64,000 nucleotides of DNA. It comes from an uncultured Tenacibaculum sp. (GTDB lineage Bacteria > Bacteroidota > Bacteroidia > Flavobacteriales > Flavobacteriaceae). The DNA is taken from the NCBI GenBank assembly GCA_947493285.1, contig CANLQH010000001.1, positions 620,001-684,000 on the forward strand, written 5' to 3'. Shown here one piece after another: positions 37,252 to 45,571 of the stretch. The position numbers were made by a program, and so were the translations under genes. The first letter of the stretch is position 1; each line of letters opens with the position of its first letter. Below the pieces are notes generated by a model that did not search any database, was not told the DNA's origin, and was given only the letters and a program-made list of their open reading frames with translations.

Positions 37252-37701
37252 ATGCAAAAACTCAATCTGCCATCCTATGCATTCAAGCTCAAAAGTAACG
37301 AAAATAAGACGCTTATTTTTGATAATTTGAGAAAAAAACATGTGGTGTTAACTCCTGAGGAATGGGTACGTCAACATTTTGTACAGTTTTTAATTAAAGA
37401 AAAGAACTACCCAGTTTCTTTAATCGCTATTGAAAAACAATTAACCATTAATAATTTAAAAAAACGTACTGATATTGTTGTTTTTTCTTCTGATGGAACT
37501 CCGAATATTATTGTAGAGTGTAAAGCTCCGAAGATTAAAATTAATCAAGCTACTTTCGATCAGATTGCACGTTACAATTTAAAATTAAATGCAAATTATT
37601 TAATTGTTACCAACGGATTACAACACTTTTTTTGCATGTTAGATAAAGAAAAAGAAACCTATGTTTTTTTACAAGACATTCCTTCTTACAAATCAGAATA
37701 A
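37252..37701 (+). CDS. Stand-alone type I restriction R-subunit N-terminal nuclease domain
   Basis: 149 residues consisting only of a PD-(D/E)xK nuclease-like domain: LTPEEWVRQHFVQFLI, then D74 in KRTDIVVF and E89-x-K91 in IIVECKAP. There is no helicase motor, specificity or methylase gene nearby, so it is not a restriction system. The protein is widespread next to holA in flavobacteria; repair or RNA/DNA processing is a guess from context. Confidence 0.82.
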   Translation: MQKLNLPSYAFKLKSNENKTLIFDNLRKKHVVLTPEEWVRQHFVQFLIKEKNYPVSLIAIEKQLTINNLKKRTDIVVFSSDGTPNIIVECKAPKIKINQATFDQIARYNLKLNANYLIVTNGLQHFFCMLDKEKETYVFLQDIPSYKSE

Positions 37702-37706
37702 AAACA

Positions 37707-37714
37707 TAAGTTTG
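37707..37714 (+). promoter_or_regulatory. -7 box of predicted leaderless glycosyltransferase gene
   Basis: TAAGTTTG ends 5 nt before the GTG start at 37720. Confidence 0.55.
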
Positions 37715-37719
37715 TCTTC

Positions 37720-38718
37720 GTGAAAACAGCAATCGTTATATTAAATTGGAATGGTAAAAAATTGTTAGAGCAGTTTTTACCATCTGTCGTAGAATTTAGT
37801 TCTAAAGAAGCTGAAGTTTATGTAGCTGATAATGCTTCTACCGATGATTCTATTGATTTTGTCAAACAGCACTACCCTACCGTAAAAATTATTCAAAATA
37901 CTACAAACGGAGGATATGCTAAAGGATATAATGATGCTTTACAACATATTTATGCAGATATTTATTGCTTAGTAAATTCTGATATTGAAGTTACCAAAAA
38001 TTGGCTAAAACCTGTTTTAAAAACTTTTAAAGAAGAAAAAAACACAGCTATTATTCAACCTAAAATTTTAGACTTTAAAGATAAAACGAAATTTGAATAT
38101 GCTGGCGCAGCTGGTGGCTACATTGATGCTTTTGGATACCCATATTGCCGAGGTCGTTTATTTGATACTTTAGAAACTGACCAAAATCAGTTTAATGACA
38201 TTGCTGATATTTTTTGGGCTTCTGGAGCTTGTTTTTTTATCCGTTCATCAGTATTTCACGAACTACAAGGTTTTGATGAAGATTACTTTGCACATCAAGA
38301 AGAGATTGACTTATGTTGGCGTGCTCAAAACAAGAGCTTTGACATAAAATATATTGGAACCTCAACCGTATATCATGTTGGAGGCGCTACACTTGAAACT
38401 TTGAATCCTCGAAAAACATTTTTAAACTTTAGAAATAGTTTACTAACCTTGCTTAAAAATGCACCAACACGAACAGTTGCTTTGGCAATATTTTCTCGCT
38501 TAATTCTTGATGGAATTGCAGGAATAAAATTTTTATTCGGATTAAAACCACTACATACTTGGGCTATTGTAAAAGCGCATTTTAGTTTTTATAAAAACTT
38601 TTTCAAGTTTTTAAAGAAGCGTAAGCAATTAGATAAAAAGAAGAATTACTTTTTACATACATCTGTTATTTGGCAGTATTTTACATTGGGTAGAAAAAAG
38701 TTTGAAGAATTGAAATAA
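37720..38718 (+). CDS. Family 2 glycosyltransferase (rhamnosyltransferase-like)
   Basis: 332 residues starting with GTG. AIVILNWNGKKLLEQFLPSV and YVADNASTDDSIDFV form the nucleotide-sugar site; the metal motif is VNSDIEV. FFIRSSVFHELQGFDEDYFAHQEEIDLCWRA is the acceptor-side motif shared with WcaE/rhamnosyltransferase-like enzymes. The C-terminus has a hydrophobic segment and a basic tail (KNFFKFLKKRKQLDKKK). The acceptor is unknown, probably a surface polysaccharide or lipid. Its stop abuts the stop of the converging gene with no gap. Confidence 0.88.
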   Translation: MKTAIVILNWNGKKLLEQFLPSVVEFSSKEAEVYVADNASTDDSIDFVKQHYPTVKIIQNTTNGGYAKGYNDALQHIYADIYCLVNSDIEVTKNWLKPVLKTFKEEKNTAIIQPKILDFKDKTKFEYAGAAGGYIDAFGYPYCRGRLFDTLETDQNQFNDIADIFWASGACFFIRSSVFHELQGFDEDYFAHQEEIDLCWRAQNKSFDIKYIGTSTVYHVGGATLETLNPRKTFLNFRNSLLTLLKNAPTRTVALAIFSRLILDGIAGIKFLFGLKPLHTWAIVKAHFSFYKNFFKFLKKRKQLDKKKNYFLHTSVIWQYFTLGRKKFEELK

Positions 38719-39969
38719 TTAAATTTTTAAGAAGCTTTTTCCTTTTAAATCTTTTAACATTAAATCTTCAACTTCGCCAATTCCTTTAAACTTAAATCGA
38801 AGTCCAACTATATTACCTAAAGGTTCTTTATAAGAGTTCTTATAAATCTGCTCTCCTTCAACATAAACAGTAACACTTTTATCTTCAGTTTTTATTTTAA
38901 TATTTTTAAAACTTGATAAGTCAGTTCCGAATGCTGATAAATCACTCTTCTTTCCATCTAAGTAGACATCACTTAACATTAAACCTATTTCAGAAACACA
39001 CCCTGATATTGAAAAAGGAATTAACAATGCACTTTTTGTACCAACGATAATAATTGTTGTTTTCTGACATACTCCCCATTTTTCAGTAAACTTATTTTTC
39101 ACATTAGATACTAGCTCAAAATTATCTCCCGAAATATTTCCTAAATCGTTCACATAATGAAATGTAGATGAAATCGGCTTCTCCAATTCAACAACCTCTT
39201 TTAAAACCTTTTCAGAAAATGATAAACTATTCCTTTTCCTAATCTCTTTTTCTTTAAAGTACTTAGGTACTGGTTCGTAATCTAAGGTTCCTAACCAGCC
39301 ATTAGATTTAATAAATAAATCGTGTTCTTTTACAATTTGATTATCTATCAACAGCTTTGCTCTAAAATATCCTGGAAAATAATACTGCCCTGTTGCCTGT
39401 TTCTGCTCACGATCTATTTTTATTGTCTTGGTAGCATCCCAATACTGTTGAATCAAAAGATTATCAGATTTAACACCTTTTAAATCAAAATCAAAAACTA
39501 CTGAATTAGGTAACCCCTCAACTATAGCTCTACTTTTAAAAAGCACCTTTGAATAATCTTTTACTCTAATGCTTTTATTGCTTGACATAGAAAATATAGA
39601 TAAAAACAACGCAGCAATAATAAAAGCTGAAAACATTATTACTTTTAAATTCTTAATTACCGATTTCTTATAAAAAGTAAATCTTGAAGTACCTGTATTA
39701 TTTTTAAAATCTCTCCAATTTAAAAACCCTGCAAATTGAGCCAACGCATTAAGTGTACTAATACTTGGTGCACTTTTATAATTAACTCTCCCCCACACTC
39801 TTTTTAAAGTGGTTGAACTCAATAACACTTTTGTTTCTTCTTGAATTCTTTCGCTCAACTCAATAAAAACATCATTATGCCATTTTTTTGAACTTCCCCA
39901 GTTTAATTTTTCTTCAATTAAAATTAAACAACGCTGTACATCATTATATTCTTTATATCCACTCATCAT
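38719..39969 (-). CDS. Membrane-tethered HTH protein with extracytoplasmic LamG-like domain
   Basis: About 416 residues from ATG 39969 (MMSGYKEYNDVQRC). The N-terminal cytoplasmic part has a predicted DNA-binding or adaptor helical domain (LLSSTTLKRVWGRV ... SISTLNALAQFAGFLNWRDF). A single membrane helix follows (VIMFSAFIIAALFLSIFSM), then an outside region whose end (IKIKTEDKSVTVYVEGEQIY, GLRFKFKGIGEVEDLML) looks like a jelly-roll/LamG sheet. This layout suggests a one-component membrane sensor. Divergent from a secreted LamG-like protein, which could be its target. An upstream extension to 40002 is hydrophobic and less likely. Confidence 0.72.
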   Translation of the reverse strand: MMSGYKEYNDVQRCLILIEEKLNWGSSKKWHNDVFIELSERIQEETKVLLSSTTLKRVWGRVNYKSAPSISTLNALAQFAGFLNWRDFKNNTGTSRFTFYKKSVIKNLKVIMFSAFIIAALFLSIFSMSSNKSIRVKDYSKVLFKSRAIVEGLPNSVVFDFDLKGVKSDNLLIQQYWDATKTIKIDREQKQATGQYYFPGYFRAKLLIDNQIVKEHDLFIKSNGWLGTLDYEPVPKYFKEKEIRKRNSLSFSEKVLKEVVELEKPISSTFHYVNDLGNISGDNFELVSNVKNKFTEKWGVCQKTTIIIVGTKSALLIPFSISGCVSEIGLMLSDVYLDGKKSDLSAFGTDLSSFKNIKIKTEDKSVTVYVEGEQIYKNSYKEPLGNIVGLRFKFKGIGEVEDLMLKDLKGKSFLKI

Positions 39970-40083
39970 AACAAAAATCACTAAAAAATACCACTTGAAC
40001 AACTATGAATCAACTTGAACGTGTTTGTTTCTTACTGAAAAATAGATTTTTAGACTTTTGAATATCATTAAAATGTATTAATT

Positions 40084-41184
40084 ATGATTACTAGGTTATT
40101 TTTTATTTTCTTATTTATTTCAAATATTAGTTTTTGTCAAGAACACATTCCTTTAGATACTATTAATTGGGATATTAAAACAAAATCTTATATTATTGAA
40201 AATTATAAAGGTAAAGACGCTATTTATATTCAATCTGGAGCTATAACATTAAAAAACAAAACTTTTTTAAACGGAACCATTGAGTTTGATATTTTTTTGA
40301 AAGAAGAACAAGCTTTTCCTGGTGTATATTTTAGAGGCACAAAAGATTTTGATTCAGAACAATGGTTTATGAGACCTCATTTGTCTGGTAAACCAGACGC
40401 TAATCAAGCTGCACCAGCTACTAAAGGAATTACACCATGGCAACTTTATTTTGGCGAAAAATATTCTTTTCCCTACAACTATAAGTTTAATGATTGGACT
40501 CATGTAAAACTCGTAGTAAACGACAATAAAGCTCAAGTATTTTTAGACTATAGCAAAAAACCTAATTTATCTTGGAATCTATTTCATAAAACTCAAGAAG
40601 GAGCTATTGCTTTTAGAGGAGGGCGCTTTACAGGAATGCATTTAGCTAATATTATTATAAATCCAAAAAACTCAAATATTGTTAACTTTAAACCTAAAGA
40701 AAGGAAACCCATTAAGAATCTAATTACCAAATGGAAAGTTTCCGACATATTTGAAGAAAAACAGCTTGAAAACTTGAATAATTTTAAGAAAATTATTAAT
40801 TCTAGAAAATGGGTTGGTGATATTGTTATTGAAGAAGGTACAGCTGCCAACATTTCTCGAAAACATCAACTATATAACGGAAAGCCTGGAAATACCGTTT
40901 TTACAAAACTTGAAATTGATTCTGATAAAAATCAAACTAAAATATTTGAATTTGGTTATAGTGATAGAATAATTGTAATTTTAAACGGAAAACCGATTTA
41001 TAAAGGCACTAATAAATGGCGCTCAAGAGACTATCGATATTTGGGTACTGTTGGTTTATTTGATGCAGTTTATTTGCCTCTCAAAAAAGGAAAAAACACT
41101 TTACTAATGGCAGTATCAGAAGACTTTGGAGGTTGGCTTGTTACAGGTAGATTTAAAAACAATAAGAACATAACAGTTAAATAA
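40084..41184 (+). CDS. Secreted concanavalin/LamG-like protein
   Basis: 366 residues with a signal peptide (MITRLFFIFLFISNISFCQ). The first half is a jelly-roll of the DUF1080/LamG type: FLNGTIEFDIFLKEEQAFPGVYFRG, NDWTHVKLVVNDNKAQVFLDY, GAIAFRGGRFTGMHLANIII. The second half (WKVSDIF ... VILNGKPIYKGTNKWRSRDYRYLG ... LKKGKNTLLMAVSEDFGGW) is another beta domain like those in glycoside hydrolase accessory modules. No catalytic residues are recognised; carbohydrate binding is possible. It forms a pair with the DUF2911 gene. Confidence 0.7.
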   Translation: MITRLFFIFLFISNISFCQEHIPLDTINWDIKTKSYIIENYKGKDAIYIQSGAITLKNKTFLNGTIEFDIFLKEEQAFPGVYFRGTKDFDSEQWFMRPHLSGKPDANQAAPATKGITPWQLYFGEKYSFPYNYKFNDWTHVKLVVNDNKAQVFLDYSKKPNLSWNLFHKTQEGAIAFRGGRFTGMHLANIIINPKNSNIVNFKPKERKPIKNLITKWKVSDIFEEKQLENLNNFKKIINSRKWVGDIVIEEGTAANISRKHQLYNGKPGNTVFTKLEIDSDKNQTKIFEFGYSDRIIVILNGKPIYKGTNKWRSRDYRYLGTVGLFDAVYLPLKKGKNTLLMAVSEDFGGWLVTGRFKNNKNITVK

Positions 41185-41202
41185 TAATAATAATAATAAT
41201 AA
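41182..41202 (+). repeat. (TAA)7 microsatellite at the gene junction
   Basis: Seven tandem TAA units begin with the stop codon of the LamG-like gene and end 2 nt before the ATG of the DUF2911 gene, filling the whole leader between them. Confidence 0.9.
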
Positions 41203-41204
41203 GC

Positions 41205-41738
41205 ATGAAAAAATTAGCATTAATAATAGTTCTTTTAAGTTTCTTTAATTCTTCTTATGCTCAAAAAATAAAAGAGCTAGATACTAGTCCATTAGACTTA
41301 GCTGTTTTTAGACCCAATGGACAAGGGACTCATCCGGTTGCAAGAATTATTTACAGTAGACCTCAAAAAAAAGAAAGAGAAGTATTCGGCTCATTAGTTC
41401 CTTATGGGAAAATATGGCGAGTAGGAGCAAATCAATCTACCGAATTAAACTTGTATCAAGATATTATTATTGAAGGTAAAAAACTAAAGGCTGGCAATTA
41501 TACAATGTATACCATACCTAATAAAAACTCATGGAAAATTATATTTAACTCAAACTTGTTTACTTGGGGAACATATGATTATGATTCTTCTAAAAACATA
41601 TTAGAATTTGAAGTACCTATTAAGCATAGCGAAAAAACAATTGAAGCTTTTGGAATTGCTTTCAGTGGAAAAAACAATAGTGGTAAGCTTTTATTAGCTT
41701 GGGATAATATTGAAGTTTATATTAACTTTAATTACTAG
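41205..41738 (+). CDS. Secreted DUF2911 protein
   Basis: 177 residues with a signal peptide (cleavage near SSYAQ). The DUF2911 core is easy to see: ARIIYSRPQKKEREVFGSLVPYGKIWRVGANQSTEL, AGNYTMYTIPNKNSWKIIFN, WGTYDYDSSKNILEFEVP. A beta-rich periplasmic or surface protein of unknown function. It ends 3 nt before the end of the converging tsaC-like gene. Confidence 0.85.
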   Translation: MKKLALIIVLLSFFNSSYAQKIKELDTSPLDLAVFRPNGQGTHPVARIIYSRPQKKEREVFGSLVPYGKIWRVGANQSTELNLYQDIIIEGKKLKAGNYTMYTIPNKNSWKIIFNSNLFTWGTYDYDSSKNILEFEVPIKHSEKTIEAFGIAFSGKNNSGKLLLAWDNIEVYINFNY

Positions 41739-41741
41739 AAC

Positions 41742-42362
41742 TTACAAAACATCTAAACTTCCTTTTCCTTCACGGATTACTTCTGGCTCACCATCTGTTA
41801 AATCGATTACTGTAGATGCGTGGTTGTCTCCAAAACCGCCATCAACAACTACGTCAACTATATTTTGCCATTTTTCAAAAATCAATTCAGGATCGGTAGT
41901 ATATTCAATTACTTCGTCTTCATCATGAATAGATGTAGAAACGATTGGGTTTCCTAGAGCTTCAACAATAGCTCTTGCAATATTATTATCAGGCACACGT
42001 ATACCTACAGTTTTACGCTTTTTAAATACTTTTGGTAGCGAGTTACTTCCAGGTAAAATAAATGTATACGGCCCTGGTAAAGCTCTTTTTAATATTTTAT
42101 AGGTAGCAGTATCTATTTGCTTTACATAATCTGATAAGTGACTTAAGTTATTACAAACAAAAGAAAAGTTTGATTTTTCTAACTTCACTCCTTTTATTTT
42201 CGCCACTTTCTCTAAAGCCTTAGTGTTCGTTATATCACAACCCAAACCGTATACCGTATCGGTTGGATAAATTACTAGACCACCATTTTGTAAAACTTTT
42301 ACAATTTTAGCAATCTCTTTTTCACTCGGATTGTCGTTATATAACTTTATAAACTGTGCCAT
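41742..42362 (-). CDS. L-threonylcarbamoyladenylate synthase (Sua5/YrdC family)
   Basis: 206 residues. It makes the threonylcarbamoyl-AMP used for the t6A37 tRNA modification. YrdC motifs are GGLVIYPTDTVYGLGCD, KIKGVKLEKSNFSFVC, LPGPYTFILPGSNSLPK, GIRVPDN and GNPIVSTSIH. There is no Sua5 C-terminal domain, so it is the short type. Because YciO paralogues look alike, the exact paralogue is not certain. Confidence 0.88.
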   Translation of the reverse strand: MAQFIKLYNDNPSEKEIAKIVKVLQNGGLVIYPTDTVYGLGCDITNTKALEKVAKIKGVKLEKSNFSFVCNNLSHLSDYVKQIDTATYKILKRALPGPYTFILPGSNSLPKVFKKRKTVGIRVPDNNIARAIVEALGNPIVSTSIHDEDEVIEYTTDPELIFEKWQNIVDVVVDGGFGDNHASTVIDLTDGEPEVIREGKGSLDVL

Positions 42363-42365
42363 ATA

Positions 42366-42854
42366 TTAGTAGTTATCAAAATCGAAATCATCTAAACTTT
42401 CAAAATCATCTTTAAATTCATCAGCTCCTCCTAAAAGATCATCGGCTACAAATTCTTTCTCAGGAGCTTCATCAGGAATTTTTCCTACTGATAAAACTGT
42501 TTTCGCTTCAGTAATTACTTCATTAGATAATTCAACAAGTTCTACATAGAACGTCCACATTTGTAAGAAATCGTAGACATAAATCAACTTATCATTTGCA
42601 AAGGGTAAAGTTTCGTTTATAACGCAAGTAGCCATCGAAATCTCTTCACCAGCTTCAGCCATATTAAATAACGGAATTTCCTCTCCTTGATTCCATTCTT
42701 CATCGGTACGATAAAAAGAAGCCATTTCTTGTCCGTCAAAACCAAATGATTTTGCGATCTCAAAATGTAAATATTCTAATGATTTAGCCTCATCAATCAA
42801 CAAGGTTCTAATCACATCTTCTTTGGTATCTAATATTACTCGTACTTTATACAT
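42366..42854 (-). CDS. pRiA4b ORF-3/IS1096-passenger-like protein
   Basis: 162 residues. The fold family is recognised from MYKVRVILDTKEDVIRTLLIDEAKSLEYLHFEIAKSFGFDGQEMASFY and LIYVYDFLQMWTFYVELVEL. The tail is strongly acidic (FKDDFESLDDFDFDNY). The family name comes from passenger genes on mobile elements, but no transposase or inverted repeats are nearby, and single chromosomal copies next to the Sua5-type gene are usual in flavobacteria. Function unknown. Confidence 0.78.
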   Translation of the reverse strand: MYKVRVILDTKEDVIRTLLIDEAKSLEYLHFEIAKSFGFDGQEMASFYRTDEEWNQGEEIPLFNMAEAGEEISMATCVINETLPFANDKLIYVYDFLQMWTFYVELVELSNEVITEAKTVLSVGKIPDEAPEKEFVADDLLGGADEFKDDFESLDDFDFDNY

Positions 42855-42874
42855 TCTAACATTTTTAGTCGCAA

Positions 42875-42892
42875 CAAAAATACGTATTTTTG
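42875..42892. promoter_or_regulatory. 18-bp palindrome made of two back-to-back -7 boxes
   Basis: CAAAAATACGTATTTTTG is self-complementary and contains TATTTTTG on each strand. The minus box serves the 42366-42854 gene (ATG 20 nt away), the plus box the thioesterase operon (ATG 42911). Confidence 0.55.
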
Positions 42893-42910
42893 AATGATAA
42901 ATTTAGTAAT

Positions 42911-43327
42911 ATGAACAAGCAACAATCTCTTGATATCCTTAACGGTTTTAATAAAAATACTTTAATGGAAACTTTAAATATTGAGTTTATAGATGTTGGA
43001 GAAGACTATATTACTGCCAAAATGCCTGTAAATTCTAAAGTACACCAACCTTATGGTTTATTGCATGGTGGAGCAACTGCTGCACTAGCTGAAACTGTAG
43101 GGAGTTGCGCTTCTGCTTTTTTCTTAAAAGACAATTCTAAAATTATTAAAGGGATTGAACTGAGCATTAATCATTTAAAAAGTAAAAGAGATGGTGAAGT
43201 TTTTGCCACCGCAAAAGCAATACATCAAGGAAGAACAACACATTTATGGGAAGTTAGAATTGTGGATAAAGAAAATAATTTAATCTCACTTTGCAAGATT
43301 ACCAACATTGTACTAGATAAAAAATAG
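42911..43327 (+). CDS. PaaI-type hotdog thioesterase, possible DHNA-CoA thioesterase
   Basis: 138 residues from ATG 42911. A TTG at 42890 overlaps the -7 box and is not used. Hotdog signature: VHQPYGLLHGGATAALAETVGSCASA with the catalytic acidic residue in LAETVGS, and ELSINHLKSKRDGEVFATA. It is followed by a hydrolase and an isochorismate synthase gene, so hydrolysis of 1,4-dihydroxy-2-naphthoyl-CoA in menaquinone synthesis is the best guess. Confidence 0.8.
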   Translation: MNKQQSLDILNGFNKNTLMETLNIEFIDVGEDYITAKMPVNSKVHQPYGLLHGGATAALAETVGSCASAFFLKDNSKIIKGIELSINHLKSKRDGEVFATAKAIHQGRTTHLWEVRIVDKENNLISLCKITNIVLDKK

Positions 43328-43328
43328 T

Positions 43329-44177
43329 ATGTCTGTATTAAAAAAAATACTAAAATTTACTAGTCTAATACTTTTAGCAGCTCTTATAGTTATCTACTAT
43401 TTATTTTCAAGTTTCACTGCTCCAAAACCTGATGATGTTGTTCTTGAAAAGTTTAGTAAAACGGTTAAACCAACTATCACTCAAGAAAATTTTAAAGGTT
43501 TTAAATACAGAAAGCTAACAATAAAAACAGACACCATTTTACCTACTTTAGTTTTTGTTCATGGAACTATAGGATCTTCTACTGATTTTGTTGAATACAT
43601 GAAAGACAGCTCACTTTTAAGCAAAGTAAACATGATTTCATACGACAGAATTGGTTATAATTTTGAAGATAATAATCCTGTACAAGAAAGCATTGCTTTT
43701 GAAAGAGATATGTTGAATGATATCATTAAAGATTTAAACCCTAACAAAACTATTATACTCGGTTATTCTTACGGTGGACCAATTGCCTTAGCCGTTAAAC
43801 AGAAATTAAACAAAATAATTTTATTAGCTCCTGCTGTTTATAGTAAAGTAGAACCTATACCTTGGGCAATCAATCTATATAAATCTAACTTAACAAGATG
43901 GTTAGTTCCTGACATTTGGAAAGAAGCTTCGAAAGAAAAACTATCACATAGAAGAGATTTAAAGAATTTCGAAGACAATTGGAAATCTTCTCCTAACAAA
44001 ATTATAAGTATTCATGGAACCAATGATTGGATTGTTCCTTTTAAAAACTCAACTTTTTTACAAAATCAATTACCAAAAAATCAATTTGATTTGATTCCTA
44101 TAAAAGATGCGGGACATGGATTGGTTTGGAGTAATTTTAACGAAATAAAACAAGAACTACTAAAACAATTAGATTGA
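43329..44177 (+). CDS. Membrane-anchored alpha/beta hydrolase
   Basis: 282 residues. An N-terminal membrane helix (LKFTSLILLAALIVIYYLFSS) anchors an alpha/beta hydrolase outside the cytoplasm. Triad: nucleophile in GYSYGGPI, oxyanion segment VFVHGTIGSSTDF, acid in GTNDWIVPF, histidine in DAGHGLVW. The substrate is unknown. MenH shares the fold but is cytosolic, so a menaquinone role is not supported. It begins 1 nt after the thioesterase stop and overlaps the next gene by 4 nt. Confidence 0.82.
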   Translation: MSVLKKILKFTSLILLAALIVIYYLFSSFTAPKPDDVVLEKFSKTVKPTITQENFKGFKYRKLTIKTDTILPTLVFVHGTIGSSTDFVEYMKDSSLLSKVNMISYDRIGYNFEDNNPVQESIAFERDMLNDIIKDLNPNKTIILGYSYGGPIALAVKQKLNKIILLAPAVYSKVEPIPWAINLYKSNLTRWLVPDIWKEASKEKLSHRRDLKNFEDNWKSSPNKIISIHGTNDWIVPFKNSTFLQNQLPKNQFDLIPIKDAGHGLVWSNFNEIKQELLKQLD

Positions 44178-45220
44178 ATATATTTTCACAAATAGAAAAA
44201 GCTTTAAATAATAAACTCCCCTTTGTTGTATATAACAAACCTAACTCAACAACGATTAAAGGTTGGTTTCAAAAAAACAATGAATTACACACTTCAAAAC
44301 ATTATAATGAGTGCGGTTTTATTTTTGCCCCATTTGATGATACGAATCCTTCTGTTATAATTCCTGAAAATCAATCTATTTTAATTCAGAAAGAAATTAA
44401 CATAGATAACAGTTTAATTATTAGTAATAATTTCGACATTGGTTATTCATCAGAAAAGAATCACATTCAATTAGTACAAGAAGGAATTGAAGCTATTGAA
44501 AATGGCTTATTTAAAAAGGTTGTTTTATCAAGAAGAGAAGATATTGATATTATAGGTTTAAATCCCTTAGAAACTTTTAAAAAGCTTTTAAATAACTATG
44601 CAACAGCTTTTGTTTATTTATGGTTTCATCCTAAAGTTGGAATGTGGCTTGGGGCTACCCCTGAAACCTTAGTAAAAATTAATAATGACACATTTTCTAC
44701 TATGTCTTTAGCCGGCACACAAGTTTATAATGATTCAAAGAAAGCAAGTTGGCAGCCTAAAGAAATTGAAGAACAACAATTTGTTACCGATTATATTTCC
44801 GACAAACTATCGAAAGTTTGCACTACCATAAATACATCTGAAACAGAAACTATAAAAGCAGGGAATTTATTGCATTTGCGTACTATTATCACAGGTCAAA
44901 AAAATGTTGATAATTCAACTTTAATAAAAGTCTTACATCCTACTCCTGCTGTTTGCGGTTTACCACTAGAACCCTCAAAAGATTTTATTCTTAAAAATGA
45001 GAATTACAATCGTGAATTCTATACTGGTTTTTTAGGTGAACTTAATTTACAAAATGAGGATAATAAAACTTCTGAACTTTTTGTGAACCTCCGTTGTATG
45101 AAAATTAATACTAATACTACTACTATTTTTGTTGGAGGAGGAATTACTAAAGACAGTAATCCTAAAAAAGAATGGGAAGAAACAGTTGCAAAAACTAACA
45201 CTATGAAAAACATTTTATAA
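44174..45220 (+). CDS. menF: Isochorismate synthase (chorismate-binding enzyme)
   Basis: 348 residues of the MenF/EntC/TrpE superfamily: KKVVLSRREDIDI, WLGATPETLVKI, FSTMSLAGT, KEIEEQQFVTDYI, HPTPAVCGLP and EFYTGFLGELN. It converts chorismate to isochorismate, first step to menaquinone (or a siderophore; no siderophore genes are here). Start is TTG, overlapping the hydrolase stop (TTGA), which implies translational coupling. Confidence 0.88.
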   Translation: MNIFSQIEKALNNKLPFVVYNKPNSTTIKGWFQKNNELHTSKHYNECGFIFAPFDDTNPSVIIPENQSILIQKEINIDNSLIISNNFDIGYSSEKNHIQLVQEGIEAIENGLFKKVVLSRREDIDIIGLNPLETFKKLLNNYATAFVYLWFHPKVGMWLGATPETLVKINNDTFSTMSLAGTQVYNDSKKASWQPKEIEEQQFVTDYISDKLSKVCTTINTSETETIKAGNLLHLRTIITGQKNVDNSTLIKVLHPTPAVCGLPLEPSKDFILKNENYNREFYTGFLGELNLQNEDNKTSELFVNLRCMKINTNTTTIFVGGGITKDSNPKKEWEETVAKTNTMKNIL

Positions 45221-45322
45221 GGTAAAATCCTTTTTCATAAAATGATTTTAACTTAAAAATAACATAATCGATTGAGAATCAGTAATTATTTTATTATCTT
45301 TAAAGGAATAAAATAGCTACTT

Positions 45323-45454
45323 ATGAGAAATAAATTACTTAAAATTAATAAGCGAAACGAAAAACTAAACAGTAAGGTAGGAAGAACACTAACCTACAAG
45401 CAACTTTTAGAGTTCGCTTCTAAACTACCTAATAAAGTAAGAGCTTTAGTTTAA
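45323..45454 (+). CDS. Short basic 43-residue orphan ORF
   Basis: ATG at 45323 opens a 43-codon frame (MRNKLLKINKRNEKLNSK... with TLTYKQLLEFASKLP), ending with TAA. It is strongly basic at the start and then amphipathic, with no membrane segment. The unit lies alone in a 373-nt gap after menF. No family is recognised; sequence texture (normal codon choice, helix-forming second half) is the only support. Confidence 0.4.
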   Translation: MRNKLLKINKRNEKLNSKVGRTLTYKQLLEFASKLPNKVRALV

Positions 45455-45538
45455 AAAGTAAAAACCACCATTGTTTTATTAACGATGGCAGTTTTTGAGT
45501 GTAAATTGAATTTGAATTGATTTTTTTAAGCAGTTGCT

Positions 45539-45571
45539 ACTAAACACAAATTTTGAAAATTTGTGTTTAGT
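45539..45571. repeat. 15-bp perfect inverted repeat, unexplained
   Basis: ACTAAACACAAATTT (45539-45553) pairs with AAATTTGTGTTTAGT (45557-45571) across a TGA loop; flanking GCAG/CTGC (45530-45533, 45574-45577) could extend it. There is no T tract on either side, so it is not a usual terminator. It lies 22 nt from the end of the PUR gene. Confidence 0.7.

Noticed and set aside
37252..37701. Remnant of a type I restriction locus
   Set aside because: No hsdM, hsdS or helicase fragments are near, and the small ORF is complete with its own promoter box.
42366..42854. Mobile-element cargo, from the IS1096-passenger family name
   Set aside because: No transposase, terminal repeats or change in base composition around it; the gene sits in a normal chromosomal order.
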